Shown: positions 16,995 through 25,736, counted from the stretch's first letter. The stretch is 64,000 nt of DNA from Paraburkholderia tropica (GCF_900109265.1 NZ_FNZM01000004.1:62001-126000); one strand, 5' to 3'. The notes: generated by a model not told the origin, from the letters alone. A program made the numbers and translations.

Positions 16995-17864
16995 TCAGCG
17001 CCCGTGCCCGCTCGCGAAGTGATCGACGAGATCGTTGAACGCGCCGGGACGCGCGAGATTCATGCCGTGCGACGCGCCTTCGACCGTCGCGCGACGCGCA
17101 TCGGGCATCCACTCTTCAAGCGCCGCCGCCGCGCGCTGGAACATCTGCGGGCTCAATTCGCCGTCGATCAGCAGCACGGGGCACGTCACCTCGGCGGCCT
17201 CTTCGCGCGTGTACGCGGCGAGCGGGTCGAGGAACTGCGGGCCGAGCGTGTGCGCGTTGTCGGTCGCCATCTGGCGGAACGACTGCGTGCTCTTGCCCCA
17301 GAAACCGGGACGGCTCACCGAGTCGACAAACAGTTCGAGACCGCCGTTCACGTCGCCGGACTCGATCAGCTGCACCGCACGGGCGCGCAGCGCGTTGACG
17401 GTTTCCGGCAGCTTCGCGAGGCTCTGCCCCGGCATCTGCACCGGACCGCCGGGATCGGCGAGCATCAGGCTTTGCAGATGATCCCGATAGCGGCGGGCGA
17501 AGTGATACGCGACCGAGCCGCCGCGCGAATGGCCGATCACGTGCGCGGGACCGGCACCCAGGGCGTCGATGAACTGCGCGATCTCGTCGGCGTGACGGCT
17601 CCAGCTAAACGGCTGGTCGGGCGTGGGCGCGGCCGCGGGCCAGTAGTGCGTGAGGCTCACGGAGACGCAGCGGTAGTGCTCGGAGAGCCCCGACATCTGC
17701 GGCTGCCAGTAGCGGTAATCGCACAGCGACCCGTGGATGAAGAGGAGCAATTCGCCCTCGCCGCGTTCGACATACGGCATGGGCTGCCCGCCGGGGAGTT
17801 CGACAAACGACCCGGGAGCGGGAAAAACGGCTTGATTCACGGCTGGATGATATGGAGACGACAA
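16995..17864 (-). CDS. Alpha/beta-hydrolase
   Basis: A 289-residue alpha/beta-hydrolase fold protein. The oxyanion motif FIHGSLCDYRYW (~40-52), the nucleophile elbow GHSRGGS (~113) and a late catalytic histidine in GASHGMNL are visible. It has no signal peptide, so it is probably a cytosolic esterase or C-C/epoxide-type hydrolase. The substrate is unknown. It stands alone, with the hypothetical gene convergent on one side and the MreB-like gene upstream on the same strand 129 bases away. Confidence 0.85.
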   Translation of the reverse strand: MSSPYHPAVNQAVFPAPGSFVELPGGQPMPYVERGEGELLLFIHGSLCDYRYWQPQMSGLSEHYRCVSVSLTHYWPAAAPTPDQPFSWSRHADEIAQFIDALGAGPAHVIGHSRGGSVAYHFARRYRDHLQSLMLADPGGPVQMPGQSLAKLPETVNALRARAVQLIESGDVNGGLELFVDSVSRPGFWGKSTQSFRQMATDNAHTLGPQFLDPLAAYTREEAAEVTCPVLLIDGELSPQMFQRAAAALEEWMPDARRATVEGASHGMNLARPGAFNDLVDHFASGHGR

Positions 17865-17993
17865 ACCGGCTGCGCGTGCGCGTCAGCATGCGCAAAACGT
17901 GCGGCGCGCCGGGAAAGGCGCGTATTGTCGCACGTCGGCCCGCCGCGCGTGAGGAGTGACCTGGGCGACGCGCCGGCCGGGGCGCGCAAAGGC

Positions 17994-19067
17994 TCAGTCG
18001 TGGCCGTGGAAGTCCGGCTGGCCGGCCTCGACGGCACCCGCCGCCGCCGCGCCCGCGCCGCGCACGGCGCAGGAAAGCGGCTCGTCGGCGATACGCACGC
18101 GCACGCCCAGTTCGGCCTGCAGACACTGATCGAGGCGGCCCAGCAGCGCGCCGCCGCCGGTCAGCACGATGCCGGTGTCGGCGATATCGGTCACGAGTTC
18201 GGGCGGCGCGGTCTCGAACACCTGGCGCACCACGCCGATCACCTGGCGCAGCGGCATGGCGAGCGCATCAGCGATGTCTTCGCTCGTGACTTCGACGGTA
18301 CGCGGCAGGCCGTCGTCGAGGCTGCGGCCCGTCGCGCGCAGGCGCTCGATAGGCTCGCCGCGCAACGCGCTGCCGATGGTCTTTTTCAGATGCTCGGCGG
18401 TCTGGTCGCCGATGATCACGCCGTACAGGCCGCGCACGTAGTCGATGATCGCGCGGTCGAACTGGTCGCCGCCCACGCGGATCGAGCCGCTGCAGGCCAC
18501 CGCGCCGAGCGCGATCACGCCCACTTCGGTGGTGCCGCCGCCGATATCGACGACCATCGAGCCGGTCGAGGAGCCGACCGGCAGCCCCGCGCCCAGCGCC
18601 GCCGCCAGCGATTCGCCGATCAGGTTCACGCTCGCCGCGCCCGCCGAAAACGCCGCCTCGCGGATCGCGCGGCGCTCCACGCGCGTGGCCGCGCCCGGCA
18701 CGCACACCGTGAAGGCCGGACGACGGCCGAACAGGCGGCGCGGCTGCGCCATCGCGACGAAGCGGCGCATCATGTGCTCGGCGGCCGAAAAGTCGGCGAT
18801 CACGCCATGCACCAGCGGCTTCACGGTTTCGAGGTTCTGCGGCGCGCGGCCCACGAGCGCTTTCGCGTCGCGGCCGACGGCGGCGACCGTCGTTTCGCCG
18901 GCCTTGCCCAAGGCGCCGCCGCGCTCGAAGCAGACGACCGAGGGCTGATCGAGCACGATGCCCTCGTCCGCCGTATAGATCAGCGTGTTGGCCGTGCCGA
19001 GATCGAGCGCCACGTCGTGGCGGGACAGCTTGTGCAAAAAGGAAGAATGCCGCGCGGCTTGAGCCAT
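17994..19067 (-). CDS. MreB-like actin-family protein (paralogue)
   Basis: A 357-residue MreB/Hsp70-actin-fold ATPase. Motifs in order: phosphate-1 VALDLGTANTLIY (~19-31), connect-1 LIGESLAAALGAGLPVG (~155), phosphate-2 MVVDIGGGTTEVGVIALG (~175) and the adenosine motif GIVLTGGGALLGRLD (~305). Connect-2 (SCAVRGAGAAAAG) is altered from the usual cell-shape MreB motif. The start at 19067 (MAQAARHSSFLHKL) is the family-like one. It is monocistronic, with no mreC/mreD beside it, so it is probably a second, specialised MreB rather than the elongasome copy (inference). Confidence 0.88.
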   Translation of the reverse strand: MAQAARHSSFLHKLSRHDVALDLGTANTLIYTADEGIVLDQPSVVCFERGGALGKAGETTVAAVGRDAKALVGRAPQNLETVKPLVHGVIADFSAAEHMMRRFVAMAQPRRLFGRRPAFTVCVPGAATRVERRAIREAAFSAGAASVNLIGESLAAALGAGLPVGSSTGSMVVDIGGGTTEVGVIALGAVACSGSIRVGGDQFDRAIIDYVRGLYGVIIGDQTAEHLKKTIGSALRGEPIERLRATGRSLDDGLPRTVEVTSEDIADALAMPLRQVIGVVRQVFETAPPELVTDIADTGIVLTGGGALLGRLDQCLQAELGVRVRIADEPLSCAVRGAGAAAAGAVEAGQPDFHGHD

Positions 19068-19460
19068 GTCGTCTTGTCTGTATGGAGCGGCCCTGCCGGC
19101 GGACCGTTCCGGATCTTCAACCCGGTGTGCAGCCGTCAGAAACGAGCGTCGGCATCTCGTGGATACCGCCTGTCTGAAGGTCTGCGCGCGCTGTGAAACG
19201 CGATCGGGCACGTGGGGCCCCGTGGCCCACTGGCTCCTGTTAACGGCCAAGCCGGGCGAGACTTTAATCGCGCCAAAAATAACCCGGCAGCCTAATTCAC
19301 AAATGTAAAGAAATGATGTCGGGCCGCCGCGACAGGCGGCCCGTTCCAGGCGAAACGTCAGCGCAATAGCGGCTGAATTCGTCTGCGGAATACGCGCCGT
19401 TTTCAGGCGCGATCCGCGCGATGTTTCGCGTCCGCGCATTGCACGCGAACGCGTGCGCGC
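19068..19460. other. Intergenic region upstream of the MreB-like gene
   Basis: A 393-base stretch without a gene. It should carry the promoter of the MreB-like gene. A GC hairpin at 19321-19342 is listed separately. No other motif was recognised. Confidence 0.5.
19321..19342 (-). terminator. Probable terminator of the esterase gene
   Basis: GGGCCGCC / GGCGGCCC arms with a six-base loop lie downstream of the esterase stop. On the minus strand they are followed by a moderately T-rich sequence (catcatttcttt). Confidence 0.5.
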
Positions 19461-20108
19461 TCAGGGCTGCAGTGCGCGCACCAACGCGTCGCGGCCGAGC
19501 ATCGCGCCCTGTGCCGTAATCGTGTGACCCACGCCAGGCAAGGCATACGCGGCGACGGCGAAGCCCGCGTCGCTGAACGCCACGGCCGCGCGTTCGAGTT
19601 CCTGCACGGGAATCACTTCGTCGTCCTCGCCATGTACGAGCGTGATCGGCGTTTGGCTATGCGCCACGACCGGCGTCGACAGACGGCCCGCGAAAGCGAC
19701 CACGGCGGCCGCGCCCTGCTCCTGCGTCGCCGTGTAATAAAGCGACATAATCGAGCCCTGCGAAAAGCCAACCAGCGCGAGTGCGTCGACGCCGAGGCCC
19801 CAATGCGCGAGTTCGTCGGCGAGACGTTTTTGCAGCACCGGCAGCGCCGCCGCGACGCGCGCGCCGCGATTCGTTTCGTTCACGTCGCGCAGACTGAACC
19901 ACTGGCGGCCGCCGAAGCCGCCATCGAACGGCTCGCTGCCGTCGAGCGACGCGAACGCCACGCCGGGCAGCGCGTCGCGCCAGGCGTCGGCGAGCGGCAC
20001 CAGATCGCGTGCGTTGCTGCCCACGCCGTGCAGCAGCACGACCAGCGCGCGCGGCGCGCCTTCGGCCGGCGCTAGACGCCAGCCGCCATCGAATTGTTCC
20101 CAGCTCAT
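19461..20108 (-). CDS. Phospholipase/carboxylesterase-family alpha/beta-hydrolase
   Basis: A 215-residue protein of the short carboxylesterase family (YpfH-like). Seen are ALVVLLHGVGSNARDLVPLA near the start, nucleophile GFSQGSIMSLY (~120), acid HGEDDEVIP (~165) and histidine GVGHTI (~195). It probably cleaves short acyl esters in the cytosol. The start at 20108 (MSWEQFDGGWRLAP) suits the family. It is divergent from the DUF218 gene operon across 385 bases. Confidence 0.86.
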   Translation of the reverse strand: MSWEQFDGGWRLAPAEGAPRALVVLLHGVGSNARDLVPLADAWRDALPGVAFASLDGSEPFDGGFGGRQWFSLRDVNETNRGARVAAALPVLQKRLADELAHWGLGVDALALVGFSQGSIMSLYYTATQEQGAAAVVAFAGRLSTPVVAHSQTPITLVHGEDDEVIPVQELERAAVAFSDAGFAVAAYALPGVGHTITAQGAMLGRDALVRALQP

Positions 20109-20493
20109 TGTTGCGATTCCCCTGTGAGCTTGATCGCCGGATGCATGCGCGGATCGCGAAGCGGGCGTCGCCCTTTGCGCGCCGCGCGCCAGCCGCAAGC
20201 ATACGACGCCCGCGCGCGCGGCGTCGGCGAGTCGGGCGGACGAAAGGCGGCGGTAAGGTCGATGCCGGAATGTCGACGCGCGCGGACGCGGCCCGACACA
20301 GTTCGCCAGAATCGCGGCGCACCGGCACTTCGCGGCGCTACGCTGCGCCCGTGTGTTCGCGATCCGCGTGCGCCAGGCGCACTCCGCGCTCGTACCCCAC
20401 AAGCGGCCGCCGCGCATCTCGCGTGGTATCGTTGCCGCCGCAGCCCACGTCGGCCGCGCAGCCAATGAACACCCGCACTCCAGCAAGGTTGTC
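20109..20493. other. Divergent intergenic region, esterase / DUF218 operon
   Basis: A 385-base, GC-rich stretch with no supported gene; open frames here look like shadows. It presumably holds both promoters, but I could not define -35/-10 elements or an operator. Confidence 0.4.
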
Positions 20494-21222
20494 ATGACGC
20501 ACACACACCGAAGACGGTCCCGCCTTCTTCGCCTTTGCATGCTGATCGGAATCGTCTGGGTCCTCGCCGCCCTCGCGATCGCGCTCTCGGGTCTTGCGAC
20601 ACCCGCAAAGCCGTCCGAACTCGGCGCGATCTTCGGCAACGGTCTCGAAGCCGACGGCACGCCCGCGAGACTGCTCGCCGAGCGGCTCGACGCGGGTCTC
20701 GACTGCTATCGCGCGGGCCGCTGCCAGCGGCTTTTCATCAGCGGCAGCCTCGACGGTCCGGGACTCGACGAAACGCTCGCCATGCAGAACTATCTGATTC
20801 AGCACGGCGTCGAGCCGCACGACATCGTCCCCGACCGCGCCGGCGACAACACGCTTGCGAGCGCCCAGCATCTCATAGCCTATATGCGCGAACGACATCT
20901 CGGCTCGGTCACGCTGGTCAGCCAGTACTACCACCTGCCGCGCGCCCGGCTCGCCGTCGCGCGCGCCGGCGGCGACGCGTTCGCGGTCTACGGCGTCTAT
21001 CCGCGCACCTTCCACGTGCGCGATCTCTATTCGAGCTGGCGCGAAGTGCCCGCGTGGCTCGTTTACCGCGTGCGCCTCGGCGCGAATCCCGATGCACAGC
21101 CCGTGACGATCCGCCCGTTCCTGTCGATGTTCAACCTGATCCGCAGTCTGTTCACGGGCGAGGCCGCCGATGCGCCCACCGGCGCGCCCGGCCCGCCGTC
21201 CGTCCCTGCCTGGAAAACATGA
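20494..21222 (+). CDS. DUF218 (YdcF/SanA-like) membrane-anchored protein
   Basis: A 242-residue protein with one N-terminal membrane helix (LLRLCMLIGIVWVLAALAIA, ~9-28) followed by a DUF218 Rossmann-like domain (RLFISGSLDG, TLASAQHLIAYM, SVTLVSQYYHLPRA). In SanA/ElyC relatives this domain affects envelope integrity and polysaccharide carrier metabolism. The start at 20494 follows AAGG. It is the first gene of a four-gene plus-strand operon: the next gene starts two bases after its stop (TGAAATG), indicating coupling. The biochemical activity is unknown. Confidence 0.8.
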   Translation: MTHTHRRRSRLLRLCMLIGIVWVLAALAIALSGLATPAKPSELGAIFGNGLEADGTPARLLAERLDAGLDCYRAGRCQRLFISGSLDGPGLDETLAMQNYLIQHGVEPHDIVPDRAGDNTLASAQHLIAYMRERHLGSVTLVSQYYHLPRARLAVARAGGDAFAVYGVYPRTFHVRDLYSSWREVPAWLVYRVRLGANPDAQPVTIRPFLSMFNLIRSLFTGEAADAPTGAPGPPSVPAWKT

Positions 21223-21223
21223 A

Positions 21224-22390
21224 ATGCACGACCTGCGTGAAATGAAGCGACCCGTGAAGAAACTGCTGGTGCTGAGCGTCAGCGCCGGTGCCGGCCATAC
21301 GCGCGCGGCCGAAGCGATCAGCGCTTACGCCGCGACGCATCCGGCCGGTATCGAAGCGCTGCATCTCGACGTCATGGACTTCGTGCCGTCCACGTTCCGC
21401 AAGATCTACACCGACCTCTATCTCGCGCTGGTGCGCTCGCAGCCCGCCATCTGGAGCTATCTCTACCAGAAGACGGATCGCACCGATCCGGCCGCGCTCT
21501 CGCAGAAACTGCGCCGCGCCGTCGAGCGCCTGAACTGCCGCTCGCTGTTCGCCGAAATCGAGCAATGGCAGCCGGACGCTATCGTCTGCACGCATTTTCT
21601 GCCCGCCGAACTGCTCTCGCGCGAGATCCGCAAGACGCGTCTCGACGTGCCGGTCTGGGTGCAGGTCACCGATTTCGATCTGCACACGCTCTGGGTCGTC
21701 CCGCATCTGAGCGGCTATTTCGCGGCCAACGACGAAGTGGCGTGGCGCATGCGCACGCGCGGGCTGCCGCCGGACGCGATCCACGTGACCGGCATTCCCG
21801 TGATGCCGGCGTTCAGCCAGCCGCTCGACCGCGCCGAATGCGCGGCCTCGCTCGGCCTCGATCCGAAGCGCCGCACCTTGCTGATGATGTCGGGCGGCGC
21901 GGGACTCGGGCCGATGGATCAGCTCGCCACGCGTCTGCTCGACATGGACGGCGACTTCCAGCTGATCGCGCTCGCGGGCCGCAACCGCGACCTGCTGGCC
22001 GCGCTCGAAGAACAGGCGAAGGCGCATCCGGGCCGCCTGTTTCCGCACGGCTTCACGCGCGAAGTGGAACGCCTGATGGCCTGCTCGGACCTCGTCATCA
22101 CGAAGCCCGGTGGCCTGACGACCTCCGAATGTCTCGCGATGAATCTGCCGATGCTGCTGAATTCGCCGATTCCCGGCCAGGAAGAGCGCAACGCCGACTT
22201 CCTGCTCGAACAAGGCGTGGCGCTCAAGGCCATCGACGACGACGCCCTCGCTTATCGCGTGCACACCTTGCTGCACGATCCCGCGAAGCTCGACGCGATG
22301 CGTCAGCGCAGCGTGCCGCTCGGACGTCCGCTCGCCGCGCGCACGGTGCTCGACCTCGTGACCGGCACCGGCAGCGGGGCCGCGGCATGA
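21224..22390 (+). CDS. MGDG-synthase-like processive lipid glycosyltransferase
   Basis: A 388-residue GT-B glycosyltransferase (GT28 type). The N-terminal MGDG_synth domain has VLSVSAGAGHTRAAEAI (~13-29) and THFLPAELLSREI. The C-terminal nucleotide-sugar domain has MMSGGAGLG and KPGGLTTSECLAMNLPMLL (~305-323). Relatives (UgtP/YpfP, MGD) transfer sugars from UDP-sugars to diacylglycerol at the inner-membrane face. An internal start at 21242 (MKRPVKKLL) is also possible. Its stop overlaps the next start (ATGA). Here it probably makes a glycolipid or a lipid-linked sugar (inference). Confidence 0.85.
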   Translation: MHDLREMKRPVKKLLVLSVSAGAGHTRAAEAISAYAATHPAGIEALHLDVMDFVPSTFRKIYTDLYLALVRSQPAIWSYLYQKTDRTDPAALSQKLRRAVERLNCRSLFAEIEQWQPDAIVCTHFLPAELLSREIRKTRLDVPVWVQVTDFDLHTLWVVPHLSGYFAANDEVAWRMRTRGLPPDAIHVTGIPVMPAFSQPLDRAECAASLGLDPKRRTLLMMSGGAGLGPMDQLATRLLDMDGDFQLIALAGRNRDLLAALEEQAKAHPGRLFPHGFTREVERLMACSDLVITKPGGLTTSECLAMNLPMLLNSPIPGQEERNADFLLEQGVALKAIDDDALAYRVHTLLHDPAKLDAMRQRSVPLGRPLAARTVLDLVTGTGSGAAA

Positions 22391-22902
22391 CGCTCGCGCG
22401 ATTCGTGCCCGCGCGCCGCACCGTCGTGCTGGTCGCGTGGGTCATGCTGCTCGCGTTCTTTTTCGCCAACGTCGAAATCCAGATCGAAGGCAGCGCGGGC
22501 TGGGCGGCGAATCTGCCGACGTGGCGCATCGAAAAGAGCTGGCTGCAGGACATATTCTGGGGCGGCCGCCCGATGACCGGCTATCACGCGTGGGTCTTTC
22601 CGTTCGTGGCGCTGTTCTTCCATCTGCCGCCGATCTTCAGCGCGCGCTGGTCGTGGCGCATCGAAGCTCGCCTGATCGCCTGCATCATGGTGTTCTGGAT
22701 TACCGAGGATTTTCTGTGGTTCGTGCTGAACCCGGCGTTCGGACTCGCGCGATTCAAACCCGCCTTCGTGCCGTGGCACGTCCACTGGTTCGGCCCCGCG
22801 CCCACCGACTACTGGACCATGAGCGCCGTCGCGCTCGTGCTGTTCCAGTTGTCGCGCGGCTGGTGGCGCACTTCGAAAGACCCGTTCTATGGCCGTTCAT
22901 AA
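22387..22902 (+). CDS. Integral membrane protein of the glycosyltransferase operon
   Basis: A 171-residue membrane protein, probably with four transmembrane helices: TVVLVAWVMLLAFFFANV near residue 13, AWVFPFVALFFHLPPIF, LIACIMVFWITEDFLWFVL and a weaker C-terminal segment. I do not recognise the family. It starts inside the stop of the glycosyltransferase (ATGA) and overlaps the following phosphatase by 14 bases, so it belongs to the operon. Acidic TED and HVHWF residues near the membrane interface could form a catalytic or transport site (speculative). Confidence 0.75.
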   Translation: MTLARFVPARRTVVLVAWVMLLAFFFANVEIQIEGSAGWAANLPTWRIEKSWLQDIFWGGRPMTGYHAWVFPFVALFFHLPPIFSARWSWRIEARLIACIMVFWITEDFLWFVLNPAFGLARFKPAFVPWHVHWFGPAPTDYWTMSAVALVLFQLSRGWWRTSKDPFYGRS

Positions 22903-23353
22903 CCTGTTTCGCCTCACGCCCTCGCTGTTTCGCAGCGCGCGCCTTTCGCGCAAGGATGTCGCGCATCTGCAGGAACTTGGCGTGCGCAAGGTCATCAGCT
23001 TTCGCGCGTTTCATTCGGATCGCCGCATTCTCGCGGGCTCCGGCATCGCCACGCTGCGCATTCCGATCAACACCTGGAATATCCGCGATCGCGACATGCT
23101 CGCCGCGCTGCGCGTGCTGCGCCACGCCGAACGCGACGGCCCGATCCTCGTGCATTGCCAGCACGGCGCCGATCGCACCGGCCTCGTCTGCGCGCTGTAT
23201 CGCATCGTCTATCAGGACTGGACGCGCGAAGCCGCGCTCGACGAACTGCTCAACGGCGGCTTCGGTTTTCATGCGATCTGGCAGAACATCCGCCGCTATC
23301 TGACCGAAGTCGATATCGATCGTCTACGCCGCGAACTCGGCAAACACCCCTGA
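22889..23353 (+). CDS. Dual-specificity/tyrosine-phosphatase-like protein
   Basis: A 154-residue Cys-based phosphatase. The P-loop HCQHGADRTG carries nucleophile C90 and R96. An upstream aspartate in NIRDRDM (~66-69) may be the general acid, and the fold resembles bacterial DSP and PTPMT1-like phosphatases. It ends a four-gene operon with a glycosyltransferase and overlaps its membrane-protein neighbour by 14 bases. In this setting a lipid phosphate (for example phosphatidylglycerophosphate or a carrier-lipid phosphate) is as likely a substrate as phosphotyrosine. Confidence 0.82.
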   Translation: MAVHNLFRLTPSLFRSARLSRKDVAHLQELGVRKVISFRAFHSDRRILAGSGIATLRIPINTWNIRDRDMLAALRVLRHAERDGPILVHCQHGADRTGLVCALYRIVYQDWTREAALDELLNGGFGFHAIWQNIRRYLTEVDIDRLRRELGKHP

Positions 23354-23367
23354 AAACAAGGGGTTTT
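23346..23367. terminator. Compact convergent terminator overlapping both stop codons
   Basis: ACCCCT (23346-23351) and AGGGGT (23359-23364) are followed by T residues on the plus strand. The stem overlaps the phosphatase stop codon, and the T-run overlaps the stop of the convergent GntR gene. It is probably shared by both. Confidence 0.6.
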
Positions 23368-24421
23368 ATGCGAGCCGCTGCATATACGGCGGCAGCGCGG
23401 GCTCGGGCAGCACCGCCAGCACCTTCAGACGTTGGAGCGTGCGTTTCTGGCCGCGTTCGAGATGCACGGCCAGCGCTTGCGACGCGCGCTGGAACTCGCC
23501 GTCGCGCAACGCTTCGAGCACGCTGCGATGTTCGATCAGCATGCCGTTGTCAGGATGCAGATTGAACGCGTCGTAGAAGGCGTGATTCACCGTCAGCGGC
23601 ATATGCGCGCCGGTGATCGTCGCGAGCAGTTTGCGGTTCGGCGCATGGCGCAGGCAATCGACGTGCAGATCCGTTTCGAGCCGATACAGCGCGGCGGCGT
23701 CGACGGAATCCGGATCGGCGATGGCGTCGGCCAGACGCGCGAGCGCCGCTTCGATGCGCTCGCGCGGCAGCGACGGCGCGCTCGCGAGCAACGCGGCCGG
23801 TTCGAGCAGCAGGCGCAGTTCGTAATCCTGCGCGACCGCGCGCGCGGTGAGCGGCCCGCACAACCAGTGCGAATACGCCGATTTCTCGACGAGACCCACA
23901 TCGCGCAAACGCGTCAGCGCCTCGCGGATCGCGCCGCGGCTCACGCCGAAATGCTGCGCGGCGAGCGTTTCGTCGATACGAAAATGCCCGAACACGACGC
24001 CCAGCGAAATGGCCGCTTCGAGCGCGTCGTAGATGCGTTCGCTGGTCGAGGGAATGTCGAGCGGCGCGGGCGGTTCGTCGAAACCGAGCGCGGCTTCCGA
24101 AAGCGGCGCGCGCAGCGGTTCGGGCACGCTGCCGTCGGAATGCGCGACGAGATAGCCGCGTCCGTCGAAGGTATGCAGCAGACCGCCCGCATGCAGCATT
24201 TCGAAGGCTTTGCGCACCGGCACGCGGCTCGTGCCGAACATGCGCGCAACCGGCCCTTCGAGCAGCACGAGCCCGGGCGCGATCTTGCCGAGCGCGATCG
24301 CGCTCTTCAACTGGTCGTGAATCAGCCGGTAACGCAGGCGGCTGTCCGCGTTGGTTTCGGGTAGGTCCGCCGCTGGTGTGAGGGCGTGCTCTGGCTGGGT
24401 GGCGCGTGAGCGTTTCGTCAT
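23366..24421 (-). CDS. GntR-family regulator with two winged helices and an FCD-like domain
   Basis: A 351-residue regulator of unusual build. It has two successive GntR-type winged helices: residues ~30-95 (LIHDQLKSAIALGKIAPG, FGTSRVPVRKAFEML) and ~125-190 (SERIYDALEAAISLG, FGVSRGAIREALTRLRDVG). An all-helical FCD ligand domain follows (LETDLHVDCLRHAPN, HRSVLEALRDGEFQRA). Normal FadR-subfamily proteins have one winged helix and ~230 residues. It is the last gene of the minus-strand amidase operon and probably controls it, perhaps through the palindrome at 32562. The effector is unknown. Confidence 0.88.
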   Translation of the reverse strand: MTKRSRATQPEHALTPAADLPETNADSRLRYRLIHDQLKSAIALGKIAPGLVLLEGPVARMFGTSRVPVRKAFEMLHAGGLLHTFDGRGYLVAHSDGSVPEPLRAPLSEAALGFDEPPAPLDIPSTSERIYDALEAAISLGVVFGHFRIDETLAAQHFGVSRGAIREALTRLRDVGLVEKSAYSHWLCGPLTARAVAQDYELRLLLEPAALLASAPSLPRERIEAALARLADAIADPDSVDAAALYRLETDLHVDCLRHAPNRKLLATITGAHMPLTVNHAFYDAFNLHPDNGMLIEHRSVLEALRDGEFQRASQALAVHLERGQKRTLQRLKVLAVLPEPALPPYMQRLA

Positions 24422-24440
24422 CGTTGCTTTGCTGGCGCCG

Positions 24441-25736
24441 TCACGACCGCATGAATTCGGTCCACCGGCGCACCAGATAATTGTGCTCGTCCATCACCGA
24501 GTTCCACACGGCAATGCGGCCCATGCGCGACAGATAATCGCCGCCATCGCGGCGCTGCCCCATGCGCACGAGATGACGCGTGGTCGGCCCCGGCAGCTCC
24601 GCCGCCGCGGGGGCACCATCGTACCAGTATGCCCACTCGGCGTCGTCGAGCTGCGCACGCGCGCGCGCCGGATTCGACATGTAATAGCCCTGCCGCGCCA
24701 TCGTCGCGCCGGCCCAGCCGTCGAGCCACCAGTTCAGGTACTCGTAGGCGGCGTCGAGCACGCGGCCATGCGCGGTGCGCGAGATCGACATGCCGCCGAA
24801 CCACGCGCGATAGCCTTCCTTCGGGCACGCGAGGCGAAAGTGCAATCCGGCGCGTTCGAGTTCGATCGTGGCCGGCGACCAGATGCTCTGGATCGCGACC
24901 TTGTTGGCGATCATCAGATCCGCGGCCTCGGCAAAGGTCGACCAGAAACCGGCGAAATGGCCGCGCCGCTTGTAGTCGACGAGCACGCCGATCAGCGCGT
25001 CGATTTCCTCGATGCTCAGATTGCCGATGTTCTCGAAACGCATGAGCCCGCTGGCCTCCACGGCGAGCGCGGCGTCGATCGCGCCGATCGCCGCGTCGGC
25101 TTGCAAGGCGACGCGACCCGCCAGTTCGGGCGCGAGCAGCCACGCCCAGCTTTCCTCCCCGTTGCGCAGCGAAGGCGGCAATGCGTCTTCGAGATAGACG
25201 AAGCTGTCGGCGTTGTGCGTGAGCGGCAACATGCTGATGCGCTCGCTCGGCTCGCGCGAGAGCGAGTTGTCGGGCTGCACGAAGAGGCGGTCGGCGGGCA
25301 CGCTGCCCGCGTTGCATATCGTGGCGGTCGTGCCCGCGGCGGCAGCGCTCGAACCCGGCGGCACGTCGATACGTCCCGTGCGCGCCAGCCCGTTCACTTC
25401 GTTCCAGCGCGCGATGCGTGTCGTGTCGATCGGTTGCAGCGCATGCGCGGGCCACAGGCAATCGATGCTGTGAATCCACTGGTCGTAGATTTCATAGCGC
25501 TCGGGATGCATAACGCCGTGACGCTGCACGTCGAGTCCATCTTCGACGATGAAGCGCAGCTTGATGCCGAGGTCCTGTTCGGCGCGCTTGCGGATATGCT
25601 CGCGCAGCGTCACCGACGTGCCGAGCACGCGCAGTTCGACCTTCGAGGGATGCACGGCGGGCGCGCGCGGCGCCGCGGCGTTCGCGTTGGCCGGATGGGC
25701 GCCCGATCTGGCAGTGCGGGAAGTGACGGGATTCAA
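24441..25736 (-). CDS. ABC-type solute-binding protein (spermidine/putrescine-like), no signal peptide
   Basis: A 431-residue protein of the extracellular solute-binding class (PotD/SBP_bac_8-like). Seen are VELRVLGTSVTLREHIRKRA near residue 33, an internal FVYLEDALPPSL, IGVLVDYKRRGHFAGFWST and SIWSPATIELERAG. The start is TTG at 25736, overlapping the TGA of the preceding GTPase gene (TTGA); no ATG or GTG fits better. The N-terminus is Ala/Pro-rich with no hydrophobic signal sequence, odd for a periplasmic protein. No ABC permease or ATPase is nearby. Either the start is wrong, or it is a cytosolic binding protein. Confidence 0.75.
   Translation of the reverse strand: MNPVTSRTARSGAHPANANAAAPRAPAVHPSKVELRVLGTSVTLREHIRKRAEQDLGIKLRFIVEDGLDVQRHGVMHPERYEIYDQWIHSIDCLWPAHALQPIDTTRIARWNEVNGLARTGRIDVPPGSSAAAAGTTATICNAGSVPADRLFVQPDNSLSREPSERISMLPLTHNADSFVYLEDALPPSLRNGEESWAWLLAPELAGRVALQADAAIGAIDAALAVEASGLMRFENIGNLSIEEIDALIGVLVDYKRRGHFAGFWSTFAEAADLMIANKVAIQSIWSPATIELERAGLHFRLACPKEGYRAWFGGMSISRTAHGRVLDAAYEYLNWWLDGWAGATMARQGYYMSNPARARAQLDDAEWAYWYDGAPAAAELPGPTTRHLVRMGQRRDGGDYLSRMGRIAVWNSVMDEHNYLVRRWTEFMRS

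Noticed and set aside
17004..19196. Long plus-strand open frame over the hydrolase and MreB-like genes
   Set aside because: It spans two real minus-strand genes and their gap, and its composition is typical of an antisense shadow.
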